Assembly (NCBI RefSeq): GCF_016031655.1 | Contig: NZ_JACCHQ010000031.1 | Coordinates: 1-64,000 of the forward strand | From: Bradyrhizobium glycinis | GTDB lineage: Bacteria; Pseudomonadota; Alphaproteobacteria; Rhizobiales; Xanthobacteraceae | Direction of reading: 5' to 3' | DNA length: 64,000 nucleotides | In this document: positions 18,020 to 25,207 of the stretch, piece by piece | How positions within the stretch are numbered: position 1 is the stretch's first letter | How the letters are laid out: each line of letters opens with the position of its first letter | Translations under genes and position numbers: made by a program | Notes under the pieces: generated by a model | What the model was told of the DNA's origin: nothing | What the model saw: the letters and a program-made list of their open reading frames with translations, nothing else | Database searches by the model: none

Positions 18020-18430
18020 TGGGCTGGGCACCCGTCAACTCATTGAATCCGCTTACCTTATCGCCGGAAATCAATGTTTCGCCGCAGTCTGACAGCCTAA
18101 ATCGCAGGCAATATAAATGTATGCGAAAGCGGCAAGCAGGTTACTTTTTAAGCATATTGCCTATTTTGGCTAAATTTCTGGCAGTCGTATTCTGCGCCGC
18201 GCCCGCTGTTTCTGACGAACCTGCCTTGAAAGCGCCCGCTCGATGTTCCATATGAGCGTCCGAGACCTCTTGCGAATCAAGGGGTCGTAGCAAGCCGCGT
18301 GTTCTTAAGCCCTCTACGGGCCTCTGGCTTGCCCCATCTCTCCCAAGCCATCCGACACCCCAAACACGCAGGTGTCTTCTCGACACCTTTTGCGCGCGCC
18401 GCGCCGATGCGCCGGGCGTTCGCTTTTGAC
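18020..18430. other. Divergent intergenic region urtA / DEAD-box helicase
   Basis: About 410 bp. Bases 18055-18190 are clearly AT-richer than the surrounding genes and probably hold activator sites for urtA and the promoter for the helicase. Bases 18240-18430 look like a long helicase leader: a 7-bp inverted repeat GCAAGCC (18290-18296) / GGCTTGC (18326-18332) and a competing CGTAG/CTACG pair overlap. A 15-codon frame (ATG 18243 to TAG 18290) is present but has no support as a gene. Confidence 0.45.
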
Positions 18431-20005
18431 ATGGAAAGAACCCCTCTTTTGACTTCGTTTCAGGACTTCGGCCTCGCCGAACCCATCGCGCGCGCTCTTC
18501 GTGAAGAGAATTACGTCACCCCCACTCCGATCCAGGCCCAGACCATCCCGCTGGCACTGACCGGTCGCGACGTCGTCGGCATCGCCCAGACCGGTACCGG
18601 CAAGACCGCGTCGTTCGCGCTGCCGATCCTGCATCGTGTGCTCGAGAACCGCATCAAGCCGCAGCCCAAGACCGCCCGCGTGCTGGTGCTGTCGCCGACC
18701 CGCGAGCTGTCCGGGCAGATCCTCGACAGCTTCAACGCCTACGGCCGCCACATCCGCCTGTCCTCGACGCTTGCGATCGGGGGCGTGCCGATGGGCCGCC
18801 AGGTCCGCGCGCTGATGCCGGGCGTCGACGTGCTGGTCGCCACCCCCGGCCGCCTGCTCGACCTCGTGCAGAGCAACGGCTTGAGGCTTTCAAGCGTCGA
18901 GTTCCTCGTGCTCGACGAAGCCGACCGCATGCTCGACATGGGCTTCATCAACGACATCCGCAAAATCGTCGCCAAGTTGCCGATCAAGCGGCAGACGCTG
19001 TTCTTCTCGGCCACCATGCCGAAGGACATCGCCGAACTCGCCGATTCCATGCTGCGCGACCCCGCCCGCGTCGCCGTGACCCCGGTGTCCTCGGCCGCCG
19101 AGCGGATCAACCAGCGCATCCTGCAGGTCGATTTCGCGGCCAAGCCCGCCTTCCTGACCAAGCTGCTGCAGGACGAGGCGATCAACCGCGCGCTGGTCTT
19201 CACTCGCACCAAGCACGGCGCCGACAAGGTGGTGAAGACGCTGGCCAAGGCCGGGATCGCCGCCAACGCCATTCACGGCAACAAGTCGCAGAACCATCGC
19301 GAGCGCACGCTCGCCCAGTTCCGTTCGGGCGAGATCCGCACCCTGGTCGCCACCGACATCGCCGCCCGCGGCATCGACGTCGACGGCATCAGTCACGTCA
19401 TCAACTTCGACCTGCCGAACGTGCCGGAAACCTACGTCCACCGCATCGGCCGCACCGCGCGTGCCGGCGCCGACGGCACCGCGATTTCGCTGGTCGCGGG
19501 CGGCGAGGAGCTCGGCTATCTGCGCGACATCGAGCGGCTGATTCGCGTCGCCCTGCCGCGTGAGGACCACCGCACCGACGCCGGCCGCCGCGATCCCGGT
19601 CCCGCTCCGTCGCAGCAGCGACAGGGCCGGCCGGGCGGTCGCCCTGGCCAGCGCCAACAAGGCGCACGTCACGGTGACGGACGTCGCGCCGACGAGCGGC
19701 ATGCTGACGGGCGCCACCACAGTGCCGGCAAGCCAGCCGACGGAAGGCACGGTGAGGGACGCCACACGGAGGCAAGGCCGACGGAAGGAAGGCATGCCGA
19801 CGGACGGCCCGGCTTTGGGCAGAATGCCTCCAAGGGTTCTCGCCGCCGCCGCTCCGGTGGTAAGATGCATTCATCGCCTGTCGACCGTCCGGAACAGCGT
19901 TCCGCGCATAGCGCCGGGACCCCTGATGGGATACAAGGCGTTGCCTTTTTGCGCCGCCAGAGTCGGCCAAACAGCCAACCGAACCGCAAACCCTATTCGC
20001 ACTAG
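18431..20005 (+). CDS. DEAD-box ATP-dependent RNA helicase with low-complexity basic tail
   Basis: A 524-residue RhlE-like helicase from ATG 18431. All core motifs are visible: Q motif (FGLAEPIARALREENYVTPTPIQAQ), motif I AQTGTGKT, Ia PTRELSGQ, II VLDEADRMLDMGF, III FSATMP, IV VFTRTK, V ATDIAARGIDVDGI and VI HRIGRTARAG, ending near residue 380. The remaining ~145 residues are Gly/Arg/His-rich with repeated DGRH/EGRH units around residues 420-475, probably an RNA-binding tail. Gene order helicase-infA-cspA suggests a cold-adaptation role: unwinding mRNA and assisting ribosome assembly. A long 5' leader precedes it. Confidence 0.93.
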   Translation: MERTPLLTSFQDFGLAEPIARALREENYVTPTPIQAQTIPLALTGRDVVGIAQTGTGKTASFALPILHRVLENRIKPQPKTARVLVLSPTRELSGQILDSFNAYGRHIRLSSTLAIGGVPMGRQVRALMPGVDVLVATPGRLLDLVQSNGLRLSSVEFLVLDEADRMLDMGFINDIRKIVAKLPIKRQTLFFSATMPKDIAELADSMLRDPARVAVTPVSSAAERINQRILQVDFAAKPAFLTKLLQDEAINRALVFTRTKHGADKVVKTLAKAGIAANAIHGNKSQNHRERTLAQFRSGEIRTLVATDIAARGIDVDGISHVINFDLPNVPETYVHRIGRTARAGADGTAISLVAGGEELGYLRDIERLIRVALPREDHRTDAGRRDPGPAPSQQRQGRPGGRPGQRQQGARHGDGRRADERHADGRHHSAGKPADGRHGEGRHTEARPTEGRHADGRPGFGQNASKGSRRRRSGGKMHSSPVDRPEQRSAHSAGTPDGIQGVAFLRRQSRPNSQPNRKPYSH

Positions 20006-20028
20006 CCGTCCACGACCTGGAGACATTC

Positions 20029-20316
20029 ATGGCTAAGGAAGAGCTGATCCAGTTCGAAGGACTGGTCACCGAAATCCTCCCCGATGCCCGCTACCGCGTG
20101 CAGCTCGACGCCGGACACGAGATCGTTGCCTATACCGCCGGCAAGATGAAGAAGAACCGCATCAAGACGCTCGCGGGCGACCGTGTGACGGTGGAGATGT
20201 CGCCCTATGACCTCGAGAAGGGCCGGCTGATTTTCCGCCACAAGGATGAACGTCCCAGCACGCCGGGCGGACCGCCCCGTCCCGGACAGCGCGGCGGCCA
20301 ATTCCGCCGCCGCTAG
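20029..20316 (+). CDS. infA: Translation initiation factor IF-1 with C-terminal extension
   Basis: A 95-residue S1/OB-fold protein. Residues 1-72 match IF-1 (MAKEELIQFEGLVTEILPDARYRVQLDAGHEIVAYTAGKMKKNRIKTLAGDRVTVEMSPYDLEKGRLIFRHK has all the family landmarks: KMKKNRI and DRVTVEMSPYDL). Residues 73-95 are an added Pro/Gly/Arg tail (PGGPPRPGQRGGQFRRR) absent from the usual 72-residue factor. IF-1 sits in the ribosomal A site during initiation; the basic tail may add RNA contacts. Begins 23 bp after the helicase stop. A second, standard infA elsewhere in the genome is likely but not visible here. Confidence 0.93.
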   Translation: MAKEELIQFEGLVTEILPDARYRVQLDAGHEIVAYTAGKMKKNRIKTLAGDRVTVEMSPYDLEKGRLIFRHKDERPSTPGGPPRPGQRGGQFRRR

Positions 20317-20352
20317 TCGGCTGCGGCGCAGGTTCGCTTTCCGATCTGTAGG

Positions 20353-20382
20353 TTGATCCGCCGTGACATCACGGCGGATCAA
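20353..20382. other. Perfect 14-bp inverted repeat downstream of infA
   Basis: TTGATCCGCCGTGA and its exact complement are separated by 2 bases, beginning 36 bp after the infA stop. On the plus strand it is followed by six A's instead of T's, so it is not a standard rho-independent terminator; it could be an operator for the cspA side, an mRNA 3'-end stabiliser or a terminator of another type. Confidence 0.6.
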
Positions 20383-20524
20383 AAAATCGTGCGCGTCCGG
20401 ATTGTTTCGAACCGTTGCTTCCGATAAAATGAATTAATCGATTTTCGGCCGGACGACATTGGCATCCACCGGTACAGCCGGTTCAGACACGCTGACGACC
20501 CTTCCAGAAATTCGATCTAACCCT

Positions 20525-20540
20525 GCCCGCGCGAGCGGGC
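20525..20540 (+). promoter_or_regulatory. GNRA-capped hairpin in the cspA leader
   Basis: GCCCGC-GCGA-GCGGGC forms a 6-bp GC stem closed by a GCGA (GNRA) tetraloop, ending 35 bases before the cspA start codon. Cold-shock mRNAs commonly carry structured leaders; this is a local stem only and the temperature role is an inference. Confidence 0.5.
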
Positions 20541-20575
20541 TCCGACATAGTGTTATCTGAGAAGGGACTACCCCC

Positions 20576-20788
20576 GTGAGCATGGGAACCGTGAAGTGGT
20601 TTAACGCAACCAAGGGCTATGGCTTCATTCAGCCCGACGATGGCGGCCAGGACGTGTTCGTTCACATCAGCGCCGTAGAGCGCGCCGGCCTCGGCTCGCT
20701 CCGCGAGGGCCAGAAGATCTCCTACGAGATCGTGGCCGACCGCCGTTCCGGCAAGTCGGCGGCGGACAACTTGCGCGCTGCGAGCTGA
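20576..20788 (+). CDS. cspA: Cold-shock protein, CspA family
   Basis: A 70-residue single cold-shock domain. RNP1 (KGYGFIQPDD) and RNP2 (VFVHISAV) are intact, in an otherwise canonical MGTVKWFNATKGYG start. GAAGGGA lies 8 bases before GTG 20576 and 14 before ATG 20582, so I favour the GTG. Binds single-stranded RNA/DNA as an RNA chaperone. Own promoter likely in the 259-bp gap after infA; ends in a strong bidirectional terminator. Confidence 0.95.
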   Translation: MSMGTVKWFNATKGYGFIQPDDGGQDVFVHISAVERAGLGSLREGQKISYEIVADRRSGKSAADNLRAAS

Positions 20789-20814
20789 GCCCGGCCCGAT
20801 CAGCGAGCCAAAGC

Positions 20815-20845
20815 AAAAAGGCCGTGCGTGATGCACGGCCTTTTT
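20815..20845. terminator. Bidirectional rho-independent terminator between cspA and tadE
   Basis: AAAAAGGCCGTGC-GTGAT-GCACGGCCTTTTT: an 8-bp GC stem flanked by A5 and T5, so it is symmetric and can terminate cspA from the left and the minus-strand TadE-like gene (ending at 20870) from the right. Confidence 0.9.
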
Positions 20846-20869
20846 CATGTCACGGACGGCTGACCAATC

Positions 20870-21502
20870 TCAACACGTCGACGGCACGTTGTTGTAGGGC
20901 ACGCAGGTGACCTGACGCGGCCGCGTGTAGGAGAGATCGCTCAGGGTTATGCTCGACTTCAACACGTAGCCGATGGTCGGCGTGTAAGTGTAGTTGGCTT
21001 CGCTCAGGATGAGATAACTCGACGGAATCAAGAGTGCCGGGGGAATCATCGTGGTGACCGTGTCGCCGGCGTTCCGAGCCGAGGTCGCAAGCGTGGCTTG
21101 CGTCGCGCCGCTCGCGATCGTGCCGGCCTTGCTCCACTGGATCTTGGCGACGCTGTTGGCGTCGATGTAGATCTGGGAGATCGTGCCCTTCACGAGCGCA
21201 GCGTCGTAAGGCATGACGACGGAGATGCTTGCCGTGAACGTATCCTTCATGCCGGCATCGTTGAGCGTCGTCGACTGCGAGGTCAAATCGGACAATGTCC
21301 GCGCGATCAACGTGATTTTGCGGTCGATCGCCACGGCGGACGAAAATTCGGCGGTGCCGAAGAACATCACCAGCATCAGCGGTACGATGACCGCGAATTC
21401 GGTCGCCGCCAGCGCGCGCTTGTCGGCGACGAAGCCGCGCACCGAGCAGCGTGCATTCCACCAGATGTTCGCGATCGCCCGCATCGGTCCGCCCAGATCC
21501 AT
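20870..21502 (-). CDS. TadE/G-like minor pilin (Tad pilus)
   Basis: About 210 residues from ATG 21502 (ATG 21484 is an alternative). After a basic leader comes a prepilin-like segment, DKRALAATEFAVIVPLMLVMFFGTAEFSSAVAIDRK, with the Glu at +5 of the presumed cleavage site as in TadE/TadF pseudopilins processed by the CpaA/TadV peptidase. The rest is a secreted beta-rich domain with a Cys pair at the C-terminus (CVPYNNVPSTC). It follows the sister gene with a 5-bp gap, forming a two-gene unit. Confidence 0.82.
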   Translation of the reverse strand: MDLGGPMRAIANIWWNARCSVRGFVADKRALAATEFAVIVPLMLVMFFGTAEFSSAVAIDRKITLIARTLSDLTSQSTTLNDAGMKDTFTASISVVMPYDAALVKGTISQIYIDANSVAKIQWSKAGTIASGATQATLATSARNAGDTVTTMIPPALLIPSSYLILSEANYTYTPTIGYVLKSSITLSDLSYTRPRQVTCVPYNNVPSTC

Positions 21503-21507
21503 CTGCC

Positions 21508-22089
21508 TCAGAAGGGTTCGTTCTTGAACGCCGCCGTCGCCACCATCAGCCGCTTGTTGTTGCATCCCATGTTGTAGCCGAGGCCGGTGACGATGAGCGG
21601 CCACTGATAAAACAGGCGCACCACGACGACTTGACCGGAGGTTCCGGCACTGTACTGCATGCCGGAAGGATTGAAGTTGCAGGAATTGCCGAAGTTGGTG
21701 AGGCTGAGCGTCCCGAAGGAGCTGGTGCTGACAACGTCGACGTAAAGCTTGCTGCAATCGAACAGCGCCGGGATCTTGCTGCAGACAAAGGCCTTGAACG
21801 TTGTCTGATCGCAGGCAGAGACCGTGTTGGGCGCGGTCTGGCAGGCCGCCACCGAGCCGCCCTGTGCCTGAGCCTGGCCGGTTAGAATCGCGCGCGCGGA
21901 GTCCTGCGCGATGGTCTCGAGCACCTGGCTCGAGAAGAACATGAGCGCCGTCTCGATGATCGCGAACAGCAGCGCGAAGAACATCGGCGCGACCAGCGCA
22001 AACTCGACGGCTGCGGAGCCGCGGCGGTTGCCGCGAAACCGGAGCAGCGCTTTCCGCAGCGTGAACCTCGTAGGTGCAGGCGATGCCAT
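21508..22089 (-). CDS. TadE-family minor pilin (Tad pilus)
   Basis: A 193-residue pseudopilin-like protein: basic leader (RKALLRFRGNRRGS), then AAVEFALVAPMFFALLFAIIETALMFFSSQVLE, the standard TadE hydrophobic helix with the conserved Glu. The secreted part holds several Cys residues (ACQTAP, SACDQ, VCSK, FDCSK, NSCNF), so disulfides are likely. Tad systems need TadE/TadF minor pilins for pilus assembly and export. Its promoter should be in the 211-bp gap to 22300. Confidence 0.82.
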   Translation of the reverse strand: MASPAPTRFTLRKALLRFRGNRRGSAAVEFALVAPMFFALLFAIIETALMFFSSQVLETIAQDSARAILTGQAQAQGGSVAACQTAPNTVSACDQTTFKAFVCSKIPALFDCSKLYVDVVSTSSFGTLSLTNFGNSCNFNPSGMQYSAGTSGQVVVVRLFYQWPLIVTGLGYNMGCNNKRLMVATAAFKNEPF

Positions 22090-22300
22090 CTCGTCAAACT
22101 TCCCAGCAACCGGCGATCATTTGCCCGTTCAATAGCGGAAACTGATTGTCTAAGTGTTTCAGACGATCCGCCTTCGGCGGACCGCGCCGTTAACACCACG
22201 TTAACCAGGCGCGTCCCGAAGCGCGCGGAAACACGGCGTCCAAGGAGATGCCGCCCTCGAATCGGCGAGCGGCGTGGCGGGATCGAGGCCCGCCGGTCGG

Positions 22301-22795
22301 CTAGTTTGGCTTGGCAGCCGCGCCGGCGCCTCCGCTGGCGCTGCTGCTCAGCGTACCGGCCTGGCTCATTGCGTTGTTGAAGTAGGCGTCGCTGTCGCCG
22401 AGCGTCACGCGGCGCTGGCAAAGCGGCACGCAGCTGTAGGACTCCCGCTCGACCCCGCGATAGACCGTGACGAGCCGATCGCTCGGACCTTCGACCTGGA
22501 TCTGGCGGTCCACCAGAATCTCGCCGCCGCGGTCGAGCGCGATGAAGTTGGTGGCCCCGTAGCCCTTTCCGGTCACGACGATCATGCCGCCGGGCTGGAG
22601 CGTGACGTCGGCGATCAGGGGATTGCCGACCACGATGGTCGCCACCTTGCCGGGCAGCCGCACCAGCTTGGCTTGGTCGACATTGACGGCGATGGTATCG
22701 GCGGCGGGCTCGGCCAGACCAGCGGCCGGCGATGCCAGCACCGCAGCGGCAACCAGAACACAGACGCGCACATGACGGCGCATTTCTTTACGCAT
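22301..22795 (-). CDS. Stand-alone pilus-secretin N-terminal domain protein
   Basis: A 164-residue exported protein: signal peptide (VCVLVAAAVLASPAAGLA), then VNVDQAKLVRLPGKVATIVVGNPLIADVTLQPGGMIVVTGKGYGATNFIALD, which parallels the N-domain of CpaC at 26002 (IGKSVVIDLPRDIKDVLVADPKIANAVV). The remainder has a CVPLC pair and a Ser/Ala/Gly-rich tail, with no secretin barrel. Such T2SS/T3SS pil_N-domain proteins occur beside Tad clusters and may bind the secretin ring or the peptidoglycan; that is inference. Transcribed alone on the minus strand. Confidence 0.75.
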   Translation of the reverse strand: MRKEMRRHVRVCVLVAAAVLASPAAGLAEPAADTIAVNVDQAKLVRLPGKVATIVVGNPLIADVTLQPGGMIVVTGKGYGATNFIALDRGGEILVDRQIQVEGPSDRLVTVYRGVERESYSCVPLCQRRVTLGDSDAYFNNAMSQAGTLSSSASGGAGAAAKPN

Positions 22796-22944
22796 ACTCT
22801 TTACCCCCGGGACGTCACAAACCGGCAGAAGCGACGAATACAGCGGAGCCGGTGCCCGACCCGGCTAACCTGCCTTTAATTCGTGAACGTTCCGCAAACT
22901 CGCTGGTTATTGTTTGAACGGACGGACATTTGCGGGCCCGCCCC

Positions 22945-23772
22945 CTAATGCCGGAACGGATAGGCGAGCTGGCCCCCGATCTCCTTGGGCATGGCCGCTT
23001 CGTCCTTGCCGTAATCCTGCGGCAGCCTGCCCTCCGGCATGCGGAAGGTGCCGAACAGCACGTCCCAGATCGGGAACGTTCCGGCGAAATTGGTGTCGCC
23101 GCCCTCTTCGAGCGAGGTGTGGTGCCAGCGATGGAAGACCGGCGTCGCCAGGACGTATTTGAACGGTCCGAAGGTCCAGTTCAGGTTGGCGTGCACGAAG
23201 GCCGAGTGGAAGGTGGTGAACGGGCCGACCCAGACCATGACGTTCGGGGAGATGCCTGCCATCAGCAGCACGACGTCGACGCTGATCGTCCCGAGCAAGA
23301 GATTGACCGGATGGAAGCGCGCCGCGGAGATCCAGCCGATCTCCTCCGACGAATGATGGATGGCGTGATATTTCCAGAAGCCGCCGTCGTGGAAAAGCCG
23401 GTGCAGCCAGTACAGCATGAAATCGGACAGCACCAGGAACAGCAGGGCCTGCAGCCACAGCGGCAGTTGTGCCAGCGGACCGTGGCCATTGTCGTAGAAG
23501 GCGATGAGCTCGTCGGCGTCGTGAATGTTGAAGACGACGCCGGCGCCGACGACCAGCAGCCCGATCCGCATGGTGCGGGCGAACACCGGGACGAAGAACC
23601 AGTAGCAGATGTCGGTGACGATCTCCCGCTTGCGCCACCACGGCGCACCCGGGTTGCAAGCCCAGAAATGCTCCAGCACGGTGAACACCGCTGCGAGCAT
23701 GAAGGTGACCGGGATCACCTTCACGATGGTCTCGCCGAGCATCAAGGCGACTTGCATGGGCAGGCTCGACAT
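22945..23772 (-). CDS. Sterol desaturase / fatty acid hydroxylase family protein
   Basis: A 275-residue membrane-bound di-iron oxygenase-like protein. ATG 23772 has GAGAGAGG 5 bases upstream. Four to five hydrophobic segments and the three His boxes of the family are visible: HRLFHD, HAIHHSSEE and HRWHHT, which bind the metal pair. Members hydroxylate or desaturate lipids such as sterols, hopanoid-like lipids or fatty acids. It sits inside the Tad pilus region between the pil_N protein and flp, with no evident link to pili. Confidence 0.85.
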   Translation of the reverse strand: MSSLPMQVALMLGETIVKVIPVTFMLAAVFTVLEHFWACNPGAPWWRKREIVTDICYWFFVPVFARTMRIGLLVVGAGVVFNIHDADELIAFYDNGHGPLAQLPLWLQALLFLVLSDFMLYWLHRLFHDGGFWKYHAIHHSSEEIGWISAARFHPVNLLLGTISVDVVLLMAGISPNVMVWVGPFTTFHSAFVHANLNWTFGPFKYVLATPVFHRWHHTSLEEGGDTNFAGTFPIWDVLFGTFRMPEGRLPQDYGKDEAAMPKEIGGQLAYPFRH

Positions 23773-24046
23773 CGTCGCCTCTCTCCGTGAATACCGCTGC
23801 TGCTTAAGGCCTACTCCGCGAAATTTAAGGGAGCGTGAAGCACAGGCGCCGCATTGGCGGCGCATCCGGAACCGCAACGAATTTGCAGGTGCCGCTTAAG
23901 GCGAAATTCACTCTGGGCAAAAGCATTGCGCTGGACGCGGGTTTACCCGATCGAATTAACTCTCCCGAAAGAGCTCGGCTCTCATGGTCGTCGCGTCAAC
24001 GACAGCGCCGAACGAGGCGGTCCCCACCCAGAACGGAGTTTTGTTC

Positions 24047-24211
24047 ATGAAGAACTTGATTGCGCGTTTCGCGAAGGATGAATCCGGCGCCACCGCCATC
24101 GAATACGGCCTGATCGCCGCCGGCATCGCGCTGGCCATCATCACCGTCGTCAACAATCTCGGCACCACGCTGAACGCCAAGTTCAACTCGATCAGCAGCT
24201 CGCTGAAGTAA
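24047..24211 (+). CDS. flp: Flp/Fap-type major pilin
   Basis: A 54-residue prepilin from ATG 24047 (ACGGAG 8 bases upstream). Short basic leader KNLIARFAKDESG, then cleavage before ATAIEYGLIAAGIALAIITVVNNLG: the conserved Glu-Tyr after the cleavage site defines the Flp class. The mature pilin is about 40 residues and polymerises into Tad pili that mediate surface attachment and biofilm formation. It is monocistronic: a strong terminator follows at 24236. Confidence 0.95.
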   Translation: MKNLIARFAKDESGATAIEYGLIAAGIALAIITVVNNLGTTLNAKFNSISSSLK

Positions 24212-24235
24212 GCGGGTCCACGAACGACGGCAAAA

Positions 24236-24263
24236 GCCCCGGACCTCCGGGGCGTTTGTTTTT
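24236..24263 (+). terminator. Rho-independent terminator after flp
   Basis: GCCCCGG-ACCT-CCGGGGC (7-bp GC stem, 24236-24253) followed by GTTTGTTTTT, 25 bp after the flp stop. It separates abundant pilin mRNA from the downstream assembly genes. Confidence 0.87.
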
Positions 24264-24282
24264 CTGAAGACGGCGAGTTCCA

Positions 24283-24429
24283 GTGGCGTTGCACGAGTTC
24301 AGAACCGATGCCGCGGTCGCGGCGCGCGAGGCGGAAGCGGCGCAGGCCGGCTCGCCGGTCTATTGGATCTGCCTTGCGCTGCTGGTTGCGACGGTCGCGC
24401 TCGCCGCACGCATCGCCAGCTTCTGGTGA
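24283..24429 (+). CDS. Possible small single-pass membrane protein between flp and cpaA
   Basis: A GTG-started frame of 48 codons. It begins VALHEFRTD, continues with an Ala/Glu-rich stretch, then SPVYWICLALLVATVALAAR as one hydrophobic helix and a short tail IASFW. A GAG lies 6 bases upstream. The soluble-then-membrane layout and its place between the flp terminator and cpaA suggest a real but unannotated small Tad-locus gene; I cannot assign a family. It may be chance coding in GC-rich DNA. Confidence 0.42.
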   Translation: MALHEFRTDAAVAAREAEAAQAGSPVYWICLALLVATVALAARIASFW

Positions 24430-24552
24430 AGGCGCGTTCGGCGGCCGAGGCTCCGCGCGCCCGTGCCGCCGTTGTCGGTTTGTTTAGCACTCGCGCGCTA
24501 GCATCGCCCGACGCCGGCTCCCGCGGCAAACCCAGGCCTCAAGACGCAGCCC

Positions 24553-25077
24553 ATGATTCTCGACCTTGCGCGCCTTCTGCTCTTTCCGGCCCTGATGGCG
24601 TTCGCCGCCGCGAGCGATCTCTTCACGATGACGATCTCGAACCGCGTGTCGCTGGCGCTGGTGGCAGGCTTCTTCGTGCTCGCCCTCGCCGGTGGCATGG
24701 CACCTTACGAGATGCTGAGTCATGTCGGCGCCGGTGCGCTCGTACTGGTCGTGGCCTTCACCTGCTTCGCCATGGGCTGGGTGGGCGGCGGCGACGCCAA
24801 GGTCGCTGCCTCCGTCGCGCTCTGGTTCGGCTTCCCACATCTGATGAACTTCCTGCTCTACGCCTCGCTGTTCGGCGGCGCGCTGACGCTGCTCCTGCTC
24901 CAGTTCCGGCAGTGGCCGCTGCCTTACGGGCTGGCAGGACAGGCCTGGCTCGCACGGCTGCACGCCAAGGAGAGCGGCATTCCCTACGGCATCGCGCTCG
25001 CGCTGAGCGCGCTGATGGTCTACCCGGAGACCGAATGGGTGAAGGCGATCGACCTCGCTCACCTCGCACTGCGCTGA
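24553..25077 (+). CDS. cpaA: Prepilin peptidase CpaA (TadV), A24 family
   Basis: A 174-residue polytopic aspartic protease that removes the leaders of Flp and the TadE-type pseudopilins. Both catalytic Asp motifs are present: ASDLFTMTISNRVS near residue 20 and WVGGGDAKVAAS near residue 78 (the GxGD motif). It lacks the N-methylase domain of PilD, as expected for Tad systems. First of the plus-strand assembly genes cpaA-B-C-D-E-F-tadB-tadC. Confidence 0.94.
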   Translation: MILDLARLLLFPALMAFAAASDLFTMTISNRVSLALVAGFFVLALAGGMAPYEMLSHVGAGALVLVVAFTCFAMGWVGGGDAKVAASVALWFGFPHLMNFLLYASLFGGALTLLLLQFRQWPLPYGLAGQAWLARLHAKESGIPYGIALALSALMVYPETEWVKAIDLAHLALR

Positions 25078-25207
25078 ACGGCCTCGGGTAAACCCGGCGT
25101 TAAGGCGATTTAGATACGCCTCATTAACCATGCTTTGACGAATAGCTGGTCAACTGCCGATCACGGCGGCGGCAGCGTCGCGGCGTATTGTTGGAAAGTT
25201 GAAGCGT

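Noticed and set aside
18158..18173. GCC-TATTTT-GGC dyad as an NtrC site
   Set aside because: Only three paired bases per arm and no match to the GCAC-N-GTGC consensus, so it is too weak to call.
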